Shown here: piece by piece, positions 1 to 7,882 of the stretch
Layout of the letters: every line of letters begins with the position of its first letter
Numbering within the stretch: position 1 is the stretch's first letter
DNA from: Bacillota bacterium
Lineage (GTDB): Bacteria > Bacillota > Dethiobacteria > SKNC01
DNA: 21,919 bases
Assembly: GCA_007120745.1 (NCBI GenBank)
Contig: SKNC01000074.1
Coordinates: 1-21,919 of the forward strand
Direction of reading: 5' to 3'
Notes under the pieces: model-generated
Databases searched by the model: none
Told to the model about the DNA's origin: nothing
Seen by the model: the letters and a program-made list of their open reading frames with translations, nothing else
Position numbers and translations under genes: made by a program

Positions 1-33
1 CAAAAAAAGAAAAGAATACAATATTGTTTTTAT

Positions 34-79
34 AATACCCGCCAGATGCCCTGCATAGCAGGAGGCCGGGGCGGGTATT
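34..79 (+). terminator. Compound hairpin, probable terminator of an upstream gene
   Basis: A perfect 10-bp inverted repeat (34-43 with 70-79) encloses a second small hairpin (50-54 with 58-62, three-base loop). The outer arm on the + strand ends in TATTTCTAT, so the U-tract is short. It most likely ends transcription of a gene lying before the window. A regulatory role in the leader of the RNase J gene is less likely, because the promoter at 129-157 lies downstream of it. Confidence 0.5.
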
Positions 80-128
80 TCTATGTACTGCGCACTTTCT
101 TTTGTTCTTGCAGTGGTCTCCAAGCAAC

Positions 129-157
129 TTGCACCGTTCTCTTCTGTACTATATAAT
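129..157 (+). promoter_or_regulatory. Sigma-A-type promoter of the RNase J gene
   Basis: TTGCAC at 129-134 and a perfect TATAAT at 152-157 are separated by 17 bp. Transcription should start near 164, giving a leader of about 50 nt that contains the AGGAGGTG ribosome binding site at 198-205. The -35 box is imperfect; the -10 box and the spacing are ideal. Confidence 0.6.
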
Positions 158-214
158 AATAAGGATGGTAGTATTGAACGGGCATTTTTCATAAACAGGA
201 GGTGTTAGGAATCG

Positions 215-1888
215 TTGAATAAAGAAAAACAGAATAAGATAGAGATTATCCCCCTGGGCGGAATCGGTGAAATCGGAAAGAATATGTTCGTCCTTAAATA
301 TGACGATGAAATTCTGGTTTTAGATGCCGGTTTAAAATTTCCCGAAGAAGAAATGTACGGAATAGATATTGTCATTCCAGACATCTCTTACCTGGAAGAG
401 AACAGGGAAAAGATTAAGGGGATTATTGTAACCCACGGCCATGAAGACCATATCGGGGCACTTCCTTATGTTCTTCCTACTCTGGATGTACCGGTTTTTG
501 GGACAAAGTTAACACTGGGCCTGGTAGAAGGTAAACTGAAGGAACACAATCTTCTTCATACTTCATCTTTAAACTTAATTAAGCCGGGATGTGGTATGAA
601 AATCAGCCAGAATTTTAAAGTCGAATTTTTCCGAACCAACCACAGCATACCCGACACGGTGGGGGTGGCCGTATATACCCCTGCCGGGACCGTTGTGTAT
701 ACCAGCGACTTTAAATTTGACCAGACTCCGGTACACGGGGAATATACCGATTACCATAAACTGGCTGAACTAGGAAGAAAAGGGGTGCTGGTGCTTCTTT
801 CCGACAGTACCAATGCCGAGAGGCCTGGTTATACACTATCAGAAAAAGTTGTAGGGGAAACCATTCAGGATATTTTCAGAATTGCGGAGGGAAGGATCAT
901 TCTGGCTACTTTTGCCTCCAATGTTCACCGTATCCAACAGGTTATGGATGCGGCCTGTGTGCATGACCGAAAAGTAGCGGTCATTGGAAGAAGCATGGTT
1001 AATGTAGTTGGGATCTCCCGGGAACTGGGCTATTTAAAAGTTCCGGATAAAAACCTCATAGAGGTTGAACAAATAGGGAATTTTCCTGAAGACAAACTGG
1101 TGCTTTTGACCACAGGAAGCCAGGGAGAACCCATGTCTGCCCTTACCAGGATATCTCTCTCTGAACACAGAAAAGTGGAGATTATTCCCGGTGATACAGT
1201 AATAATTGCCGCCTCGCCAATTCCAGGAAATGAGAAGTTAGTTTCCCGGACCATTGATAATCTTTTTAAGAGAGGGGCAAAGGTTTACTATGAGTCGGTT
1301 TCCGGAATCCATGTCTCCGGTCACGGCAGCCAGGAAGAGTTGAAAATGATGTTGAACCTGACGAAACCCAAATATCTCATTCCGGTTCACGGAGAGTACC
1401 GCCACTTAATTCACCACGCGCAGCTGGCGGAGAAAGTGGGAATCCCGGCGAAAAATGTTGTCGTCACTGAAAATGGAAGTGTTTTGGAGTTCAGCTCCAG
1501 AAGCGTGAAAAAGACAGGGAAAGTATCTGTAGGAAAGGTGCTGGTGGACGGCCTGGGAGTTGGGGATGTAGGCAATATTGTTTTAAGGGACCGAAAAATT
1601 CTTTCCGAAGATGGAATACTTATTGTAGTAATTGCCATTGACAAAGAGAGCGGCAGAGTCATTGCGGGTCCGGATATCCTCTCCCGGGGGTTTGTTTATG
1701 TCAGGGAATCCGAGGAGCTTATTGAAGAAGCCAGAAAGCACGTGTCCCAGAGATTGGAGTCTACGAGTCTCGAGAAAATGTCAGAGTGGTCTGCAGTAAA
1801 AAATATTGTTCGGGAAGTTTTAAATAAGTTTTTTTGGGAAAAAACCAGAAGAAAGCCAATGATACTACCAATCATCACGGAAATATAA
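215..1888 (+). CDS. rnj: Ribonuclease J
   Basis: Metallo-beta-lactamase/beta-CASP ribonuclease with 5'-3' exo- and endonuclease activity, acting in the cytoplasm in mRNA decay and rRNA maturation. The HxHxDH zinc motif is seen at H74-H76-D78-H79, with further probable metal ligands H143, D165 and H392 (HGEY motif) and the beta-CASP S-G-H-G-S motif around H370. At 557 aa it matches the usual RNase J length, including the C-terminal domain. The TTG start is chosen because AGGAGGTG at 198-205 lies nine bases before it and no better start follows. Its place ahead of tepA, ylzJ and ftsK corresponds to rnjB of Bacillus subtilis, but many Clostridia carry a single RNase J, so the A/B paralogue cannot be settled here. 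It is followed by 308 bp without a gene and an inverted repeat. Confidence 0.96.
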   Translation: MNKEKQNKIEIIPLGGIGEIGKNMFVLKYDDEILVLDAGLKFPEEEMYGIDIVIPDISYLEENREKIKGIIVTHGHEDHIGALPYVLPTLDVPVFGTKLTLGLVEGKLKEHNLLHTSSLNLIKPGCGMKISQNFKVEFFRTNHSIPDTVGVAVYTPAGTVVYTSDFKFDQTPVHGEYTDYHKLAELGRKGVLVLLSDSTNAERPGYTLSEKVVGETIQDIFRIAEGRIILATFASNVHRIQQVMDAACVHDRKVAVIGRSMVNVVGISRELGYLKVPDKNLIEVEQIGNFPEDKLVLLTTGSQGEPMSALTRISLSEHRKVEIIPGDTVIIAASPIPGNEKLVSRTIDNLFKRGAKVYYESVSGIHVSGHGSQEELKMMLNLTKPKYLIPVHGEYRHLIHHAQLAEKVGIPAKNVVVTENGSVLEFSSRSVKKTGKVSVGKVLVDGLGVGDVGNIVLRDRKILSEDGILIVVIAIDKESGRVIAGPDILSRGFVYVRESEELIEEARKHVSQRLESTSLEKMSEWSAVKNIVREVLNKFFWEKTRRKPMILPIITEI

Positions 1889-2196
1889 TATTTGGGAAAG
1901 ACCCCAGAAAAAGAAGACAAGGTATTTAATTATTACTTCTTAAACAATTGCTATCAATATTTAATTAATTGATAGCAATTTTACTTTATAATAGAGGTAT
2001 CAAGCATATACACGATAGACTTTGCTTGATTTCAGGAGGGTTATCTTCTATAAGCACAAAAAAATAGTATGTTAAACAATGGTAATATTTCAAAAAATAA
2101 ATGGAATGAAAACAGCTGTAGAAAAAACAGCAAGCAGGAGATATTATTTTTTATGTAGAAATAAATTTTTAAGACCATAGATAGGAGGTTTATATA
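1889..2196 (+). other. 308-bp intergenic stretch before smsC
   Basis: It contains the 13-bp dyad at 1946-1980, a TATAAT at 1987-1992, and a second perfect 8-bp inverted repeat (1999-2006 with 2023-2030) that would lie in the 5' leader of an smsC transcript. An orphan AGGAGGG at 2034-2040 has no start codon at a usable distance. A 29-codon ATG frame at 2069-2158 lacks a ribosome binding site and is not called. The stretch is rich in A/T and may be a regulated leader. It matches no riboswitch or T-box motif that I recognise. Confidence 0.5.
1946..1980 (+). repeat. 13-bp perfect inverted repeat; weak terminator or operator
   Basis: The arms 1946-1958 and 1968-1980 are exact reverse complements with a 9-base loop. 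The stem is AT-rich (4 G/C in 13) and is followed by TTTACTTTA, so it could be a weak terminator of the RNase J gene. A perfect TATAAT begins at 1987, six bases after the right arm, so the dyad could equally be an operator over a promoter for the smsC-smsB pair, although no good -35 box is seen. The two readings are not mutually exclusive. Confidence 0.5.
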
Positions 2197-2943
2197 TTGC
2201 TGGAACTCAAGGGAGTAACCTATAAAATTCCGGGTGAAGACAAAGAAATTATAAAAGGAGTAGACCTTACCTTTGAGCAGGGTAAGTTTTATGCCATTAC
2301 AGGACCCAATGGAGGAGGGAAAACGTCCCTGGCCAAACTTATTATGGGGATCTACAAGCCTTCCAGCGGCAGTATAACTTTTAAAGGAGAAGATATTACC
2401 AACCTGGAAATAAATGAACGATCTAAGAAGGGGATCGGATATGCTTTCCAGTATCCCCCTCGTTTTAAAGGATTACGGGTGATAGACCTGCTGCAGCTGG
2501 CTTCGGAGATTGAAGAAAGAAAAGTAGTACGGGGGTATCTTCGTCAGGTGGGACTTTGTCCCGAAGATTACCTGGATCGGGATGCTGATGCCAGTCTCTC
2601 CGGAGGAGAAATGAAACGGATTGAAATTGCTACCCTGCTGGGCAAGAATCCAGAATTTACCATTTATGATGAGCCGGATGCGGGCGTGGATCTCTGGAGC
2701 TTTGACCTGCTGCTGAATGTAATTAAACAAAAGCATGAAAAAGAGGGCTTAACCACCGTGCTGATCAGTCACCAGGAAAGGATTTTGGAGTTGGTAGATG
2801 AAATCGTTTTAATCGTTGGCGGAAAAATTCAAGATGTGGGAACGAAAGAAAGGATATGGCCTATTATTAAGGATGTAGTAGGCTGCCAGTGGTATAAAGT
2901 TTGCAGGGGGGATGTAGAAGATGAAGCTGAGTGCCGTAGATAA
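2197..2943 (+). CDS. SufC-like ABC ATPase of a minimal Fe-S assembly system (SmsC type)
   Basis: Cytoplasmic ABC ATPase that powers Fe-S cluster assembly on its SufB-like partner. Walker A is GPNGGGKT at 36-43, the Q-loop Gln is at 85 in AFQYPP, the signature LSGGE at 134-138, Walker B with catalytic Glu in FTIYDEP at 154-160, and the H-loop His at 192. There is no membrane partner; the next gene, overlapping by 23 nt, is a SufB/SufD-family scaffold, which identifies the system. At 248 aa it has normal SufC length. The TTG start follows AGGAGG at 2183-2188 with good spacing. Three cysteines (230, 236, 246) lie in the C-terminal tail, which is unusual for an ABC ATPase and may be lineage-specific. 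No SufS, SufU or SufD is nearby, consistent with the two-component SMS arrangement known in anaerobes and archaea. Confidence 0.88.
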   Translation: MLELKGVTYKIPGEDKEIIKGVDLTFEQGKFYAITGPNGGGKTSLAKLIMGIYKPSSGSITFKGEDITNLEINERSKKGIGYAFQYPPRFKGLRVIDLLQLASEIEERKVVRGYLRQVGLCPEDYLDRDADASLSGGEMKRIEIATLLGKNPEFTIYDEPDAGVDLWSFDLLLNVIKQKHEKEGLTTVLISHQERILELVDEIVLIVGGKIQDVGTKERIWPIIKDVVGCQWYKVCRGDVEDEAECRR

Positions 2944-3844
2944 AAAAATTTTGCAGGAGGTTGCCTCACTGCATGATGTACCGCAGGGGGCTTACAATAT
3001 TCGGAAAGACGGTGAGGGGATTTCACGAAAGTCCACGGAGAACATCGAAATTCAGGTAAAAAAAGACAATCCTGGGATTGATATCATCGTTAAGCCAGGA
3101 ACCAAAAACGAATCTGTTCATATTCCTGTACTGGTTACCAGGACCGGAATTAATGACCTGGTCTACAACACCTTTGAAATTGGGGAAGAAGCAGACGTAA
3201 CGGTGGTGGCGGGATGTGGGATTCACAATACCGGTTCAGAAGAGGCCCGGCATGACGGTATTCATACTATATATGTAAGAAAAGGCGCCAGGCTTCGCTA
3301 TGTGGAAAAACACTACGGTGAAGGAGAAGGGACAGGCAGTAATATATTGAATCCCAAAACCATCATTGAAATTGAAGAAGGTGGAATGGCTGAAATGGAA
3401 CTGGTTCAAATCAGGGGTGTAGATCACACCGTGCGGGTAACGGAGGCTAACCTGTATAAAAATGCCAGTTTGATTATGATAGAAAGACTCCTGACCCATG
3501 GAGACCAGGTGGCCAAATCCGATGTCATCGTGAACCTTTTGGGAGAGGATTCCTTTACCCAGGTAACATCCCGAACAGTGGCCCAGGAGAATTCAGAACA
3601 GGTTTTTTATCCCAGAGTAATTGCAAAGGCCAAATCCCGGGGTTACGTTGAATGTGATTCCATCATCATGGACAAAGCCAGGGTAAGATCCGTCCCGGAA
3701 ATTGCGGCCTATCATGCGGAGGCAGAACTTACCCATGAGGCAGCCATTGGAAAAATTGCCGGAGAGCAGATGTTAAAATTAATGTCCCTGGGTCTTTCTG
3801 AAAAAGAGGCAGTTGAAAAAATTCTGGAAGGTTTCTTGCGGTAG
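2921..3844 (+). CDS. SufB/SufD-family Fe-S scaffold protein (SmsB type)
   Basis: Scaffold subunit that would assemble Fe-S clusters with the upstream ATPase in the cytoplasm. The length of 307 aa is well short of the roughly 420-470 aa of classical SufB or SufD and fits the compact SmsB form. The central part (about 90-235) reads as the repetitive beta-helix of the family. The C-terminal block has C245 in GYVECD, H265, and the family hallmark HEAAIGKI at 272-279 followed by the helical tail. C245 is the likely counterpart of the SufB cluster-building cysteine; C99 is a second candidate ligand. The ATG at 2921 lies inside the end of smsC, so the two are almost certainly translationally coupled. 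Assignment to the SMS class rests on size, the two-gene organisation and the absence of a third SUF gene. Confidence 0.86.
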   Translation: MKLSAVDKKILQEVASLHDVPQGAYNIRKDGEGISRKSTENIEIQVKKDNPGIDIIVKPGTKNESVHIPVLVTRTGINDLVYNTFEIGEEADVTVVAGCGIHNTGSEEARHDGIHTIYVRKGARLRYVEKHYGEGEGTGSNILNPKTIIEIEEGGMAEMELVQIRGVDHTVRVTEANLYKNASLIMIERLLTHGDQVAKSDVIVNLLGEDSFTQVTSRTVAQENSEQVFYPRVIAKAKSRGYVECDSIIMDKARVRSVPEIAAYHAEAELTHEAAIGKIAGEQMLKLMSLGLSEKEAVEKILEGFLR

Positions 3845-3943
3845 AAGACGGTTTTCTAACCTTACTGCATTGTACAAGGAAGAAAAAGTGTATTTATAGA
3901 CCATTTTTCCAGTGGTATGTCCTGTGAGTTAGGAGGAAGAAAT

Positions 3944-4564
3944 GTGAATTGTGAACATCCCAAAATACTGGCCATAGGCGGCAGCCCCCGGACCAAAGGA
4001 AACTCAATATCGCTGCTGAAAGAATTTTTATCGGGTGCTGAAGAGAAGGGTGTTGGCGGAGAGGTAGTTATTATTAACCAGCTTAATTTCAAACCTTGTC
4101 AGGCCTGTGGAGCCTGCAGCAAAGATGGAATCTGCATCTTAAAAGATGACATGCAGGTAGTTCATCAAAAAGTAACGGAAGCCCGCGGGATTGTAGTGGG
4201 GGCTCCCATTCACTTCGGCAGTATGTCTTCCCAGACAAAAATGATGATTGACCGTTTTCAGGCTTTCTGGGCAGCCAAGCATGTCCTGGAAAAGCCCCGC
4301 ATCAGGGGCGAGGAAGGGAAGATTGGCTTTTTTATTTGCGTAGCGGGAAGTCCTGTTAAAAAATTTTGCAAAAACGCTCATGACATCATAAAAGTGTATT
4401 ATGATATCTTGAACGTGGAAAGCAGGGGAATGTTGTGCTACAATAACGTTCGCTCTGCACCTCCCGGAATCAGGGGAAACCAGGAGGCCATGGAGGAGGT
4501 CCGCCAGGCCGGCAAAGAATTTGCCGAAGAAATATTAAAAAGAAACAATGAAAGTAGAAGCTAA
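3944..4564 (+). CDS. Iron-sulfur flavoprotein, NADPH-dependent FMN reductase/flavodoxin-like family
   Basis: Flavodoxin-fold redox protein of about 206 aa. The FMN-phosphate loop is GGSPRTKGNS near residues 12-21, and a compact cysteine motif C52-x2-C55-x2-C58-x5-C64 is the type that binds a [4Fe-4S] cluster in archaeal and clostridial iron-sulfur flavoproteins. GAPIHFGSMSSQTK is a typical second flavin-binding segment. An ATG lies 27 bases upstream, but AGGAGGA inside that extension is placed six bases before the GTG at 3944, so GTG is taken as the start. It lies about 100 bp after the Fe-S assembly pair and before a terminator, so it may be cotranscribed with them. An electron-transfer role, perhaps in oxygen or redox defence, is inference; the physiological partner is unknown. 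Confidence 0.82.
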   Translation: MNCEHPKILAIGGSPRTKGNSISLLKEFLSGAEEKGVGGEVVIINQLNFKPCQACGACSKDGICILKDDMQVVHQKVTEARGIVVGAPIHFGSMSSQTKMMIDRFQAFWAAKHVLEKPRIRGEEGKIGFFICVAGSPVKKFCKNAHDIIKVYYDILNVESRGMLCYNNVRSAPPGIRGNQEAMEEVRQAGKEFAEEILKRNNESRS

Positions 4565-4574
4565 TTACCATCAG

Positions 4575-4618
4575 AAGGAGACAAGGAGGCAAGGAGTAAT
4601 TCTCCTGTCTCCTTTTTA
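4575..4618 (+). terminator. Rho-independent terminator after the iron-sulfur flavoprotein gene
   Basis: Left arm 4575-4588 pairs with right arm 4602-4614 with one bulged A, and TTTTTA follows directly. This closes the smsC-smsB-flavoprotein unit. Confidence 0.8.
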
Positions 4619-4719
4619 CTTACTGCAAGGAATAAAATAATTTTGCATAATATTAAATTTGAAGCAGAAAATAAAAAAGCACCCACTGAATGCAAAAAAA
4701 TATGTCAGGAGTGTTTTTA

Positions 4720-5469
4720 TTGAGCATATACTATCGCCGCAGACCCGGAGTGCGAAGGGTGAAGCAGCCTCCACCACCCTCTGTTAATCCTGCTCAGCAG
4801 GAATCTCAGCTTCAAAACATTCAGCAGCTGGGTCAAATTAACGTGCCCAAGTTAGAAAGCAATCTGCACTGCATATCTATTGTAGGTCAGATTGAAGGTC
4901 ACCTGGTTCTTCCTCCTCAAAACAAAACCACAAAGTATGAACATGTGATACCACAGCTGGTAGCGGTAGAACAAAATCCGGACATAAAAGGACTTCTGGT
5001 AATTTTAAACACTGTGGGAGGAGACGTGGAGGCAGGGTTAGCTATTGCCGAACTCATAGAAAGCATTTCAAAACCTACGGTTTCTCTGGTTCTGGGGGGC
5101 GGTCACAGCATTGGGGTTCCCATTGCGGTGGGCGCGAATCATTCCATTATTGCTCAGACCGCTACCATGACCATACATCCCATCAGGCTTACGGGGCTGG
5201 TTATTGGGGTTCCTCAGACCTATGAATACCTGGATAAAATGCAGGACCGGGTGATAAATTTTGTGTGCAAACATTCTAAAGTATCGGAGGAAAAGTTCAG
5301 AGAGCTAATGTTCAGGACCGGGGAACTGGCCAGGGACATTGGCACGGTCCTTGTAGGTAAAGATGCTGTAGAGATTGGCCTTATTGACCAGGTAGGCGGC
5401 CTGGGAGAAGCCATTAAGACCTTGAAAGAATTGACTGGAAGTCCCACAGAAGGGGGAGAGGAATCATGA
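4720..5469 (+). CDS. tepA: ClpP-class serine peptidase, TepA family
   Basis: ClpP-like peptidase of the TepA type (translocation-enhancing protein of Bacillus), predicted cytoplasmic or at the membrane. The ClpP/crotonase fold is visible from about residue 50. The probable nucleophile is S130 in GGHSIG, the catalytic His is H153 in TMTIHP, and the Asp is D206 (ELARD) or D215. A proline- and glutamine-rich N-terminal segment of about 45 residues precedes the fold. The frame is open from an ATG at 4690, but AGGAGTG at 4707-4713 fits the TTG at 4720, giving 249 aa. The stop overlaps the ylzJ start by 4 nt, and ftsK/spoIIIE follows after two membrane-protein genes. This matches the tepA-ylzJ-spoIIIE neighbourhood of Bacillus, which makes the assignment firm. 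The peptide substrate is unknown. Confidence 0.9.
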   Translation: MSIYYRRRPGVRRVKQPPPPSVNPAQQESQLQNIQQLGQINVPKLESNLHCISIVGQIEGHLVLPPQNKTTKYEHVIPQLVAVEQNPDIKGLLVILNTVGGDVEAGLAIAELIESISKPTVSLVLGGGHSIGVPIAVGANHSIIAQTATMTIHPIRLTGLVIGVPQTYEYLDKMQDRVINFVCKHSKVSEEKFRELMFRTGELARDIGTVLVGKDAVEIGLIDQVGGLGEAIKTLKELTGSPTEGGEES

Positions 5470-5681
5470 TTCTTTATACTGCCCTGCCGCTGGAATTGAT
5501 TTTGGAGGGATACGAGGAATTTTCCCCTAAATATGAGGAAATTAAAAAGGATGGCCAACTTTTATTAATTGAGCCCATTTCTTTTAACCGGGGGAAAATT
5601 GTTCGCTTAATCAGCAGTAACCCCCAGGACTATATGAACCCATCCCTTCAACCGGGAGAAATTATCGGTATAACGGACTAA
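5466..5681 (+). CDS. ylzJ: YlzJ-like protein
   Basis: Small 71-aa protein of the YlzJ-like family, of unknown function and found next to tepA and spoIIIE in many spore-forming Firmicutes. The N-terminus MILYTALPLELILEGYEE is the family hallmark; there are no membrane segments or cysteines. The ATGA overlap with tepA indicates translational coupling, so the two products are probably made together. A role with TepA is inference from gene order. Confidence 0.86.
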   Translation: MILYTALPLELILEGYEEFSPKYEEIKKDGQLLLIEPISFNRGKIVRLISSNPQDYMNPSLQPGEIIGITD

Positions 5682-5804
5682 TGTGTTAAATCCTCACGGG
5701 TCAATACACCCCAAGGGTTCCCCCCGTATCTCTAAATTAACGGCTGCAGAGCTGGTAACTATTTTTGGAAAAATGAATGATTCTAAAATACCTGTCTCTA
5801 CTAT

Positions 5805-6890
5805 ATGAATAGTAAAGATGGAGTTTTACAGCACTTCATCACGATTCATTTCAGGCAGGTGTTTTTTATTAAACTGCTTCACTGGATTGGTTTAATTACA
5901 GGTTTGTTTATATTTATTGGCGGCCTCCAGGTGATGAGCCGGGGCTTAAGGCTTGCCGCTTCTTCAAAAATTAAGGAGAGATTAAGAATCCTTACGGAAA
6001 ATCCCCTGATGGGATTACTATGCGGTACCATCGCCACCATGGTACTGCAGAGTTCCAGCATAACTACAGTCATGGTGGTGGGGCTGGTAAATTCAGAATT
6101 AATTACACTAAAACAGGGAATCAGTATTATTGTTGGAGCCAACATAGGCACCACCGTCACCGCACAAATCATCGCTTTCCCACTGCATGAATGGGCACTG
6201 CCTGCGGCAGCCATCGGGATTCTGCTTCTGCTCTTGGCAAGGCTTACGTCTACATCTTTAACCAGTTTGGGGAAAACTCTACTGGGGGGCAGCTTCTTAT
6301 TTTTAGGGTTAAACCTGATGTCCTCTTCATTAAGTCCTTTAAGGGAATCACCATGGATTATTTCCCTCCTTTTGGAAGCGGGTGAAATTCCCTTGAGAGG
6401 AATGCTCATGGGAGCAGCCAGCACTTTTCTTTTTCAAAGCAGCAGCGCCGTGATAGGAATCATTATGGCCATGGCCGTGCAGGGGATTGTTTCTCTTCCT
6501 GCGGGAATTGCCATAATTATCGGGGCGGATATGGGAACCTGTATCACCTCCATGCTTGCCAGTATAGGAACTAACCTGAATGCCCGGAGGGCTGCCCTGG
6601 CTCACCTTATATTTAACATTGTGGGGGCTTTTTGTATCCTCCCAATATTTCATTATTTTACTTCTGCAGTAATAGAATCCTCTTCTCACGTAACCCGGCA
6701 GGTTGCCAACGCACATACCATGTATAATTTGTTTAATGCTCTTCTTATCATTCCATTTATTAATATTTATACCCGTTTCATTCTATTTCTTACACCGGAG
6801 AACAAGGGGGTTGGCATCGGCTCTAATGTATTTAGAAGTTCTAAAAATTGCATTTGTATAAAATTAAAAAAAATGATAAATAAGCAGTGA
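5805..6890 (+). CDS. Na/Pi-cotransporter family membrane protein, short form
   Basis: Polytopic membrane protein with the inverted-duplicate signature of the Na/phosphate cotransporter family: QSSS at 82-85 and again at 211-214, each followed by a GA(N/D)xGT segment (about 111 and 241). It probably moves phosphate with sodium across the cytoplasmic membrane, though related proteins in Firmicutes are uncharacterised. At about 361 aa it lacks the C-terminal PhoU-like domain of the longer members and ends in a basic tail. The start is uncertain: the ATG at 5805 has no ribosome binding site, and the first membrane segment begins only near residue 24. An in-frame GTG at 5859 is another candidate. 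It stands alone between ylzJ and uppP. Confidence 0.8.
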   Translation: MNSKDGVLQHFITIHFRQVFFIKLLHWIGLITGLFIFIGGLQVMSRGLRLAASSKIKERLRILTENPLMGLLCGTIATMVLQSSSITTVMVVGLVNSELITLKQGISIIVGANIGTTVTAQIIAFPLHEWALPAAAIGILLLLLARLTSTSLTSLGKTLLGGSFLFLGLNLMSSSLSPLRESPWIISLLLEAGEIPLRGMLMGAASTFLFQSSSAVIGIIMAMAVQGIVSLPAGIAIIIGADMGTCITSMLASIGTNLNARRAALAHLIFNIVGAFCILPIFHYFTSAVIESSSHVTRQVANAHTMYNLFNALLIIPFINIYTRFILFLTPENKGVGIGSNVFRSSKNCICIKLKKMINKQ

Positions 6891-6912
6891 ATAAAAGTAT
6901 TTACTCCATATA

Positions 6913-6937
6913 AAGGGTTTTTTTAATTTATGTAAAA
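6913..6937 (+). repeat. AT-rich element also found in the recA leader
   Basis: This stretch reads AAGGG, seven T, AATTTATGTAAAAT. Nearly the same string occurs at 19360-19387 ahead of recA, differing by a 2-base insertion and one C/T change. Both copies follow a TATAA-type hexamer by a few bases. The low complexity of the T-run lowers its weight. Confidence 0.4.
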
Positions 6938-6967
6938 TAGTAAAATATAGAGGAGTATATTTTACTA
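6938..6967 (+). promoter_or_regulatory. 12-bp perfect dyad upstream of uppP
   Basis: Arms 6938-6949 and 6956-6967 are exact reverse complements around a 6-base centre, GAGGAG. It lies 32 bp before the uppP start, with the true ribosome binding site (AAGGGGGA near 6988-6995) downstream of it. It looks like a protein-binding operator. Alternatively it is a 5'-leader hairpin that displays an AGGAG-like loop. There is no T-run, so it is not a terminator. Confidence 0.45.
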
Positions 6968-6999
6968 GATATTGACTGTAAGAAAATAAGGGGGATCTT

Positions 7000-7803
7000 A
7001 TGACCGTCTGGGAAGCTTTATTTTTGGGGTTGGTTCAAGGGTTGACTGAATTTCTTCCGGTAAGCAGTTCAGGACACCTGGTAATTACACAATTTTTGCT
7101 GGGGGTCAAGGAGCCTGGGATAACTTTTGAAGTCCTGGTTCACTTCGGCACCCTGGGTTCTATCGTATGGGTCTTTTTCCCGGACATAAAGAAGCTGGCT
7201 GCGGCAGGTTTATTTCTTAATGACGACAGGGTCAGCAGGAAATTGCTGCTTCTCATCTTTTTGGGCTGTATACCTACAGGATTGATGGGCCTGGGGTTTC
7301 AACCATTTTTTGTTAATCTTTTCAGTTCTGTTTTAGTTGTTGGAATTATGCTCTTAGTCACCGGCAGCCTCCTCTGGCTGATTAACTGGAAAGTTCCCGG
7401 GAGAAAAACAGTTGAGAAAATGAAGGTTAGTGATGCACTCATTGTAGGTCTTTTTCAGGGGTTTGCAATAATTCCCGGAATCTCACGGTCAGGAGCCACT
7501 ATTTCTTCAGCTCTTTTCAGGGAGTTGAACCGGGAGACAGCCATCAGGTATTCATTTCTTTTATCACTTCCGGCAATTTTGGGAGCCACTGTACTGGAGG
7601 GTCGGGAACTGCTGTCCACAGGAGCAGAAAATATATCTGTCGTACCTCTGGCCCTGGGAACAGTGGTGGCATTTATTTCTGGAGTTTTTGCCATCAGAAC
7701 ACTGATCAGGGTACTGAATGCCGGCAATCTTCATTATTTCGCATATTACTGCTGGATGGCAGGCTCACTGGTAATTCTATGGCAGGTTGTTCAGTGGACG
7801 TAA
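7000..7803 (+). CDS. uppP: Undecaprenyl-diphosphate phosphatase (UppP/BacA)
   Basis: Integral membrane phosphatase that recycles undecaprenyl pyrophosphate to the monophosphate carrier for peptidoglycan synthesis; overexpression gives bacitracin resistance in other bacteria. The first family motif QGLTEFLPVSSSGHL is at about 14-28, and the second, PGISRSGAT, is at about 158-166; both are intact. The 267-aa length and about eight hydrophobic segments fit the family. The ATG is preceded by a purine-rich AAGGGGGA site. It stands alone, with a striking dyad in its leader, just ahead of ftsK/spoIIIE. Certain from the two motifs. Confidence 0.96.
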   Translation: MTVWEALFLGLVQGLTEFLPVSSSGHLVITQFLLGVKEPGITFEVLVHFGTLGSIVWVFFPDIKKLAAAGLFLNDDRVSRKLLLLIFLGCIPTGLMGLGFQPFFVNLFSSVLVVGIMLLVTGSLLWLINWKVPGRKTVEKMKVSDALIVGLFQGFAIIPGISRSGATISSALFRELNRETAIRYSFLLSLPAILGATVLEGRELLSTGAENISVVPLALGTVVAFISGVFAIRTLIRVLNAGNLHYFAYYCWMAGSLVILWQVVQWT

Positions 7804-7882
7804 TTTATTTATTAACTAAAATTATATGACCTGGAGCACTTAATTAAAAAAAGTGTACAGGCTTGAATAAAGAGGTGCACTA

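Noticed and set aside
2069..2158. 29-codon ATG frame before smsC
   Set aside because: There is no ribosome binding site at a usable distance (nearest AGGAGGG is 28 bases away), and the composition is that of AT-rich leader sequence.
2197..2943. ABC transporter importer/exporter ATPase
   Set aside because: The overlapping partner is a SufB/SufD-family scaffold without membrane segments, so this is a Fe-S assembly ATPase.
5879..6424. 181-codon frame on the - strand inside the Na/Pi-type gene
   Set aside because: It lies fully antisense to a gene with clear family motifs (two QSSS repeats), and has no homology I recognise. It is a shadow of GC-skewed codon positions.
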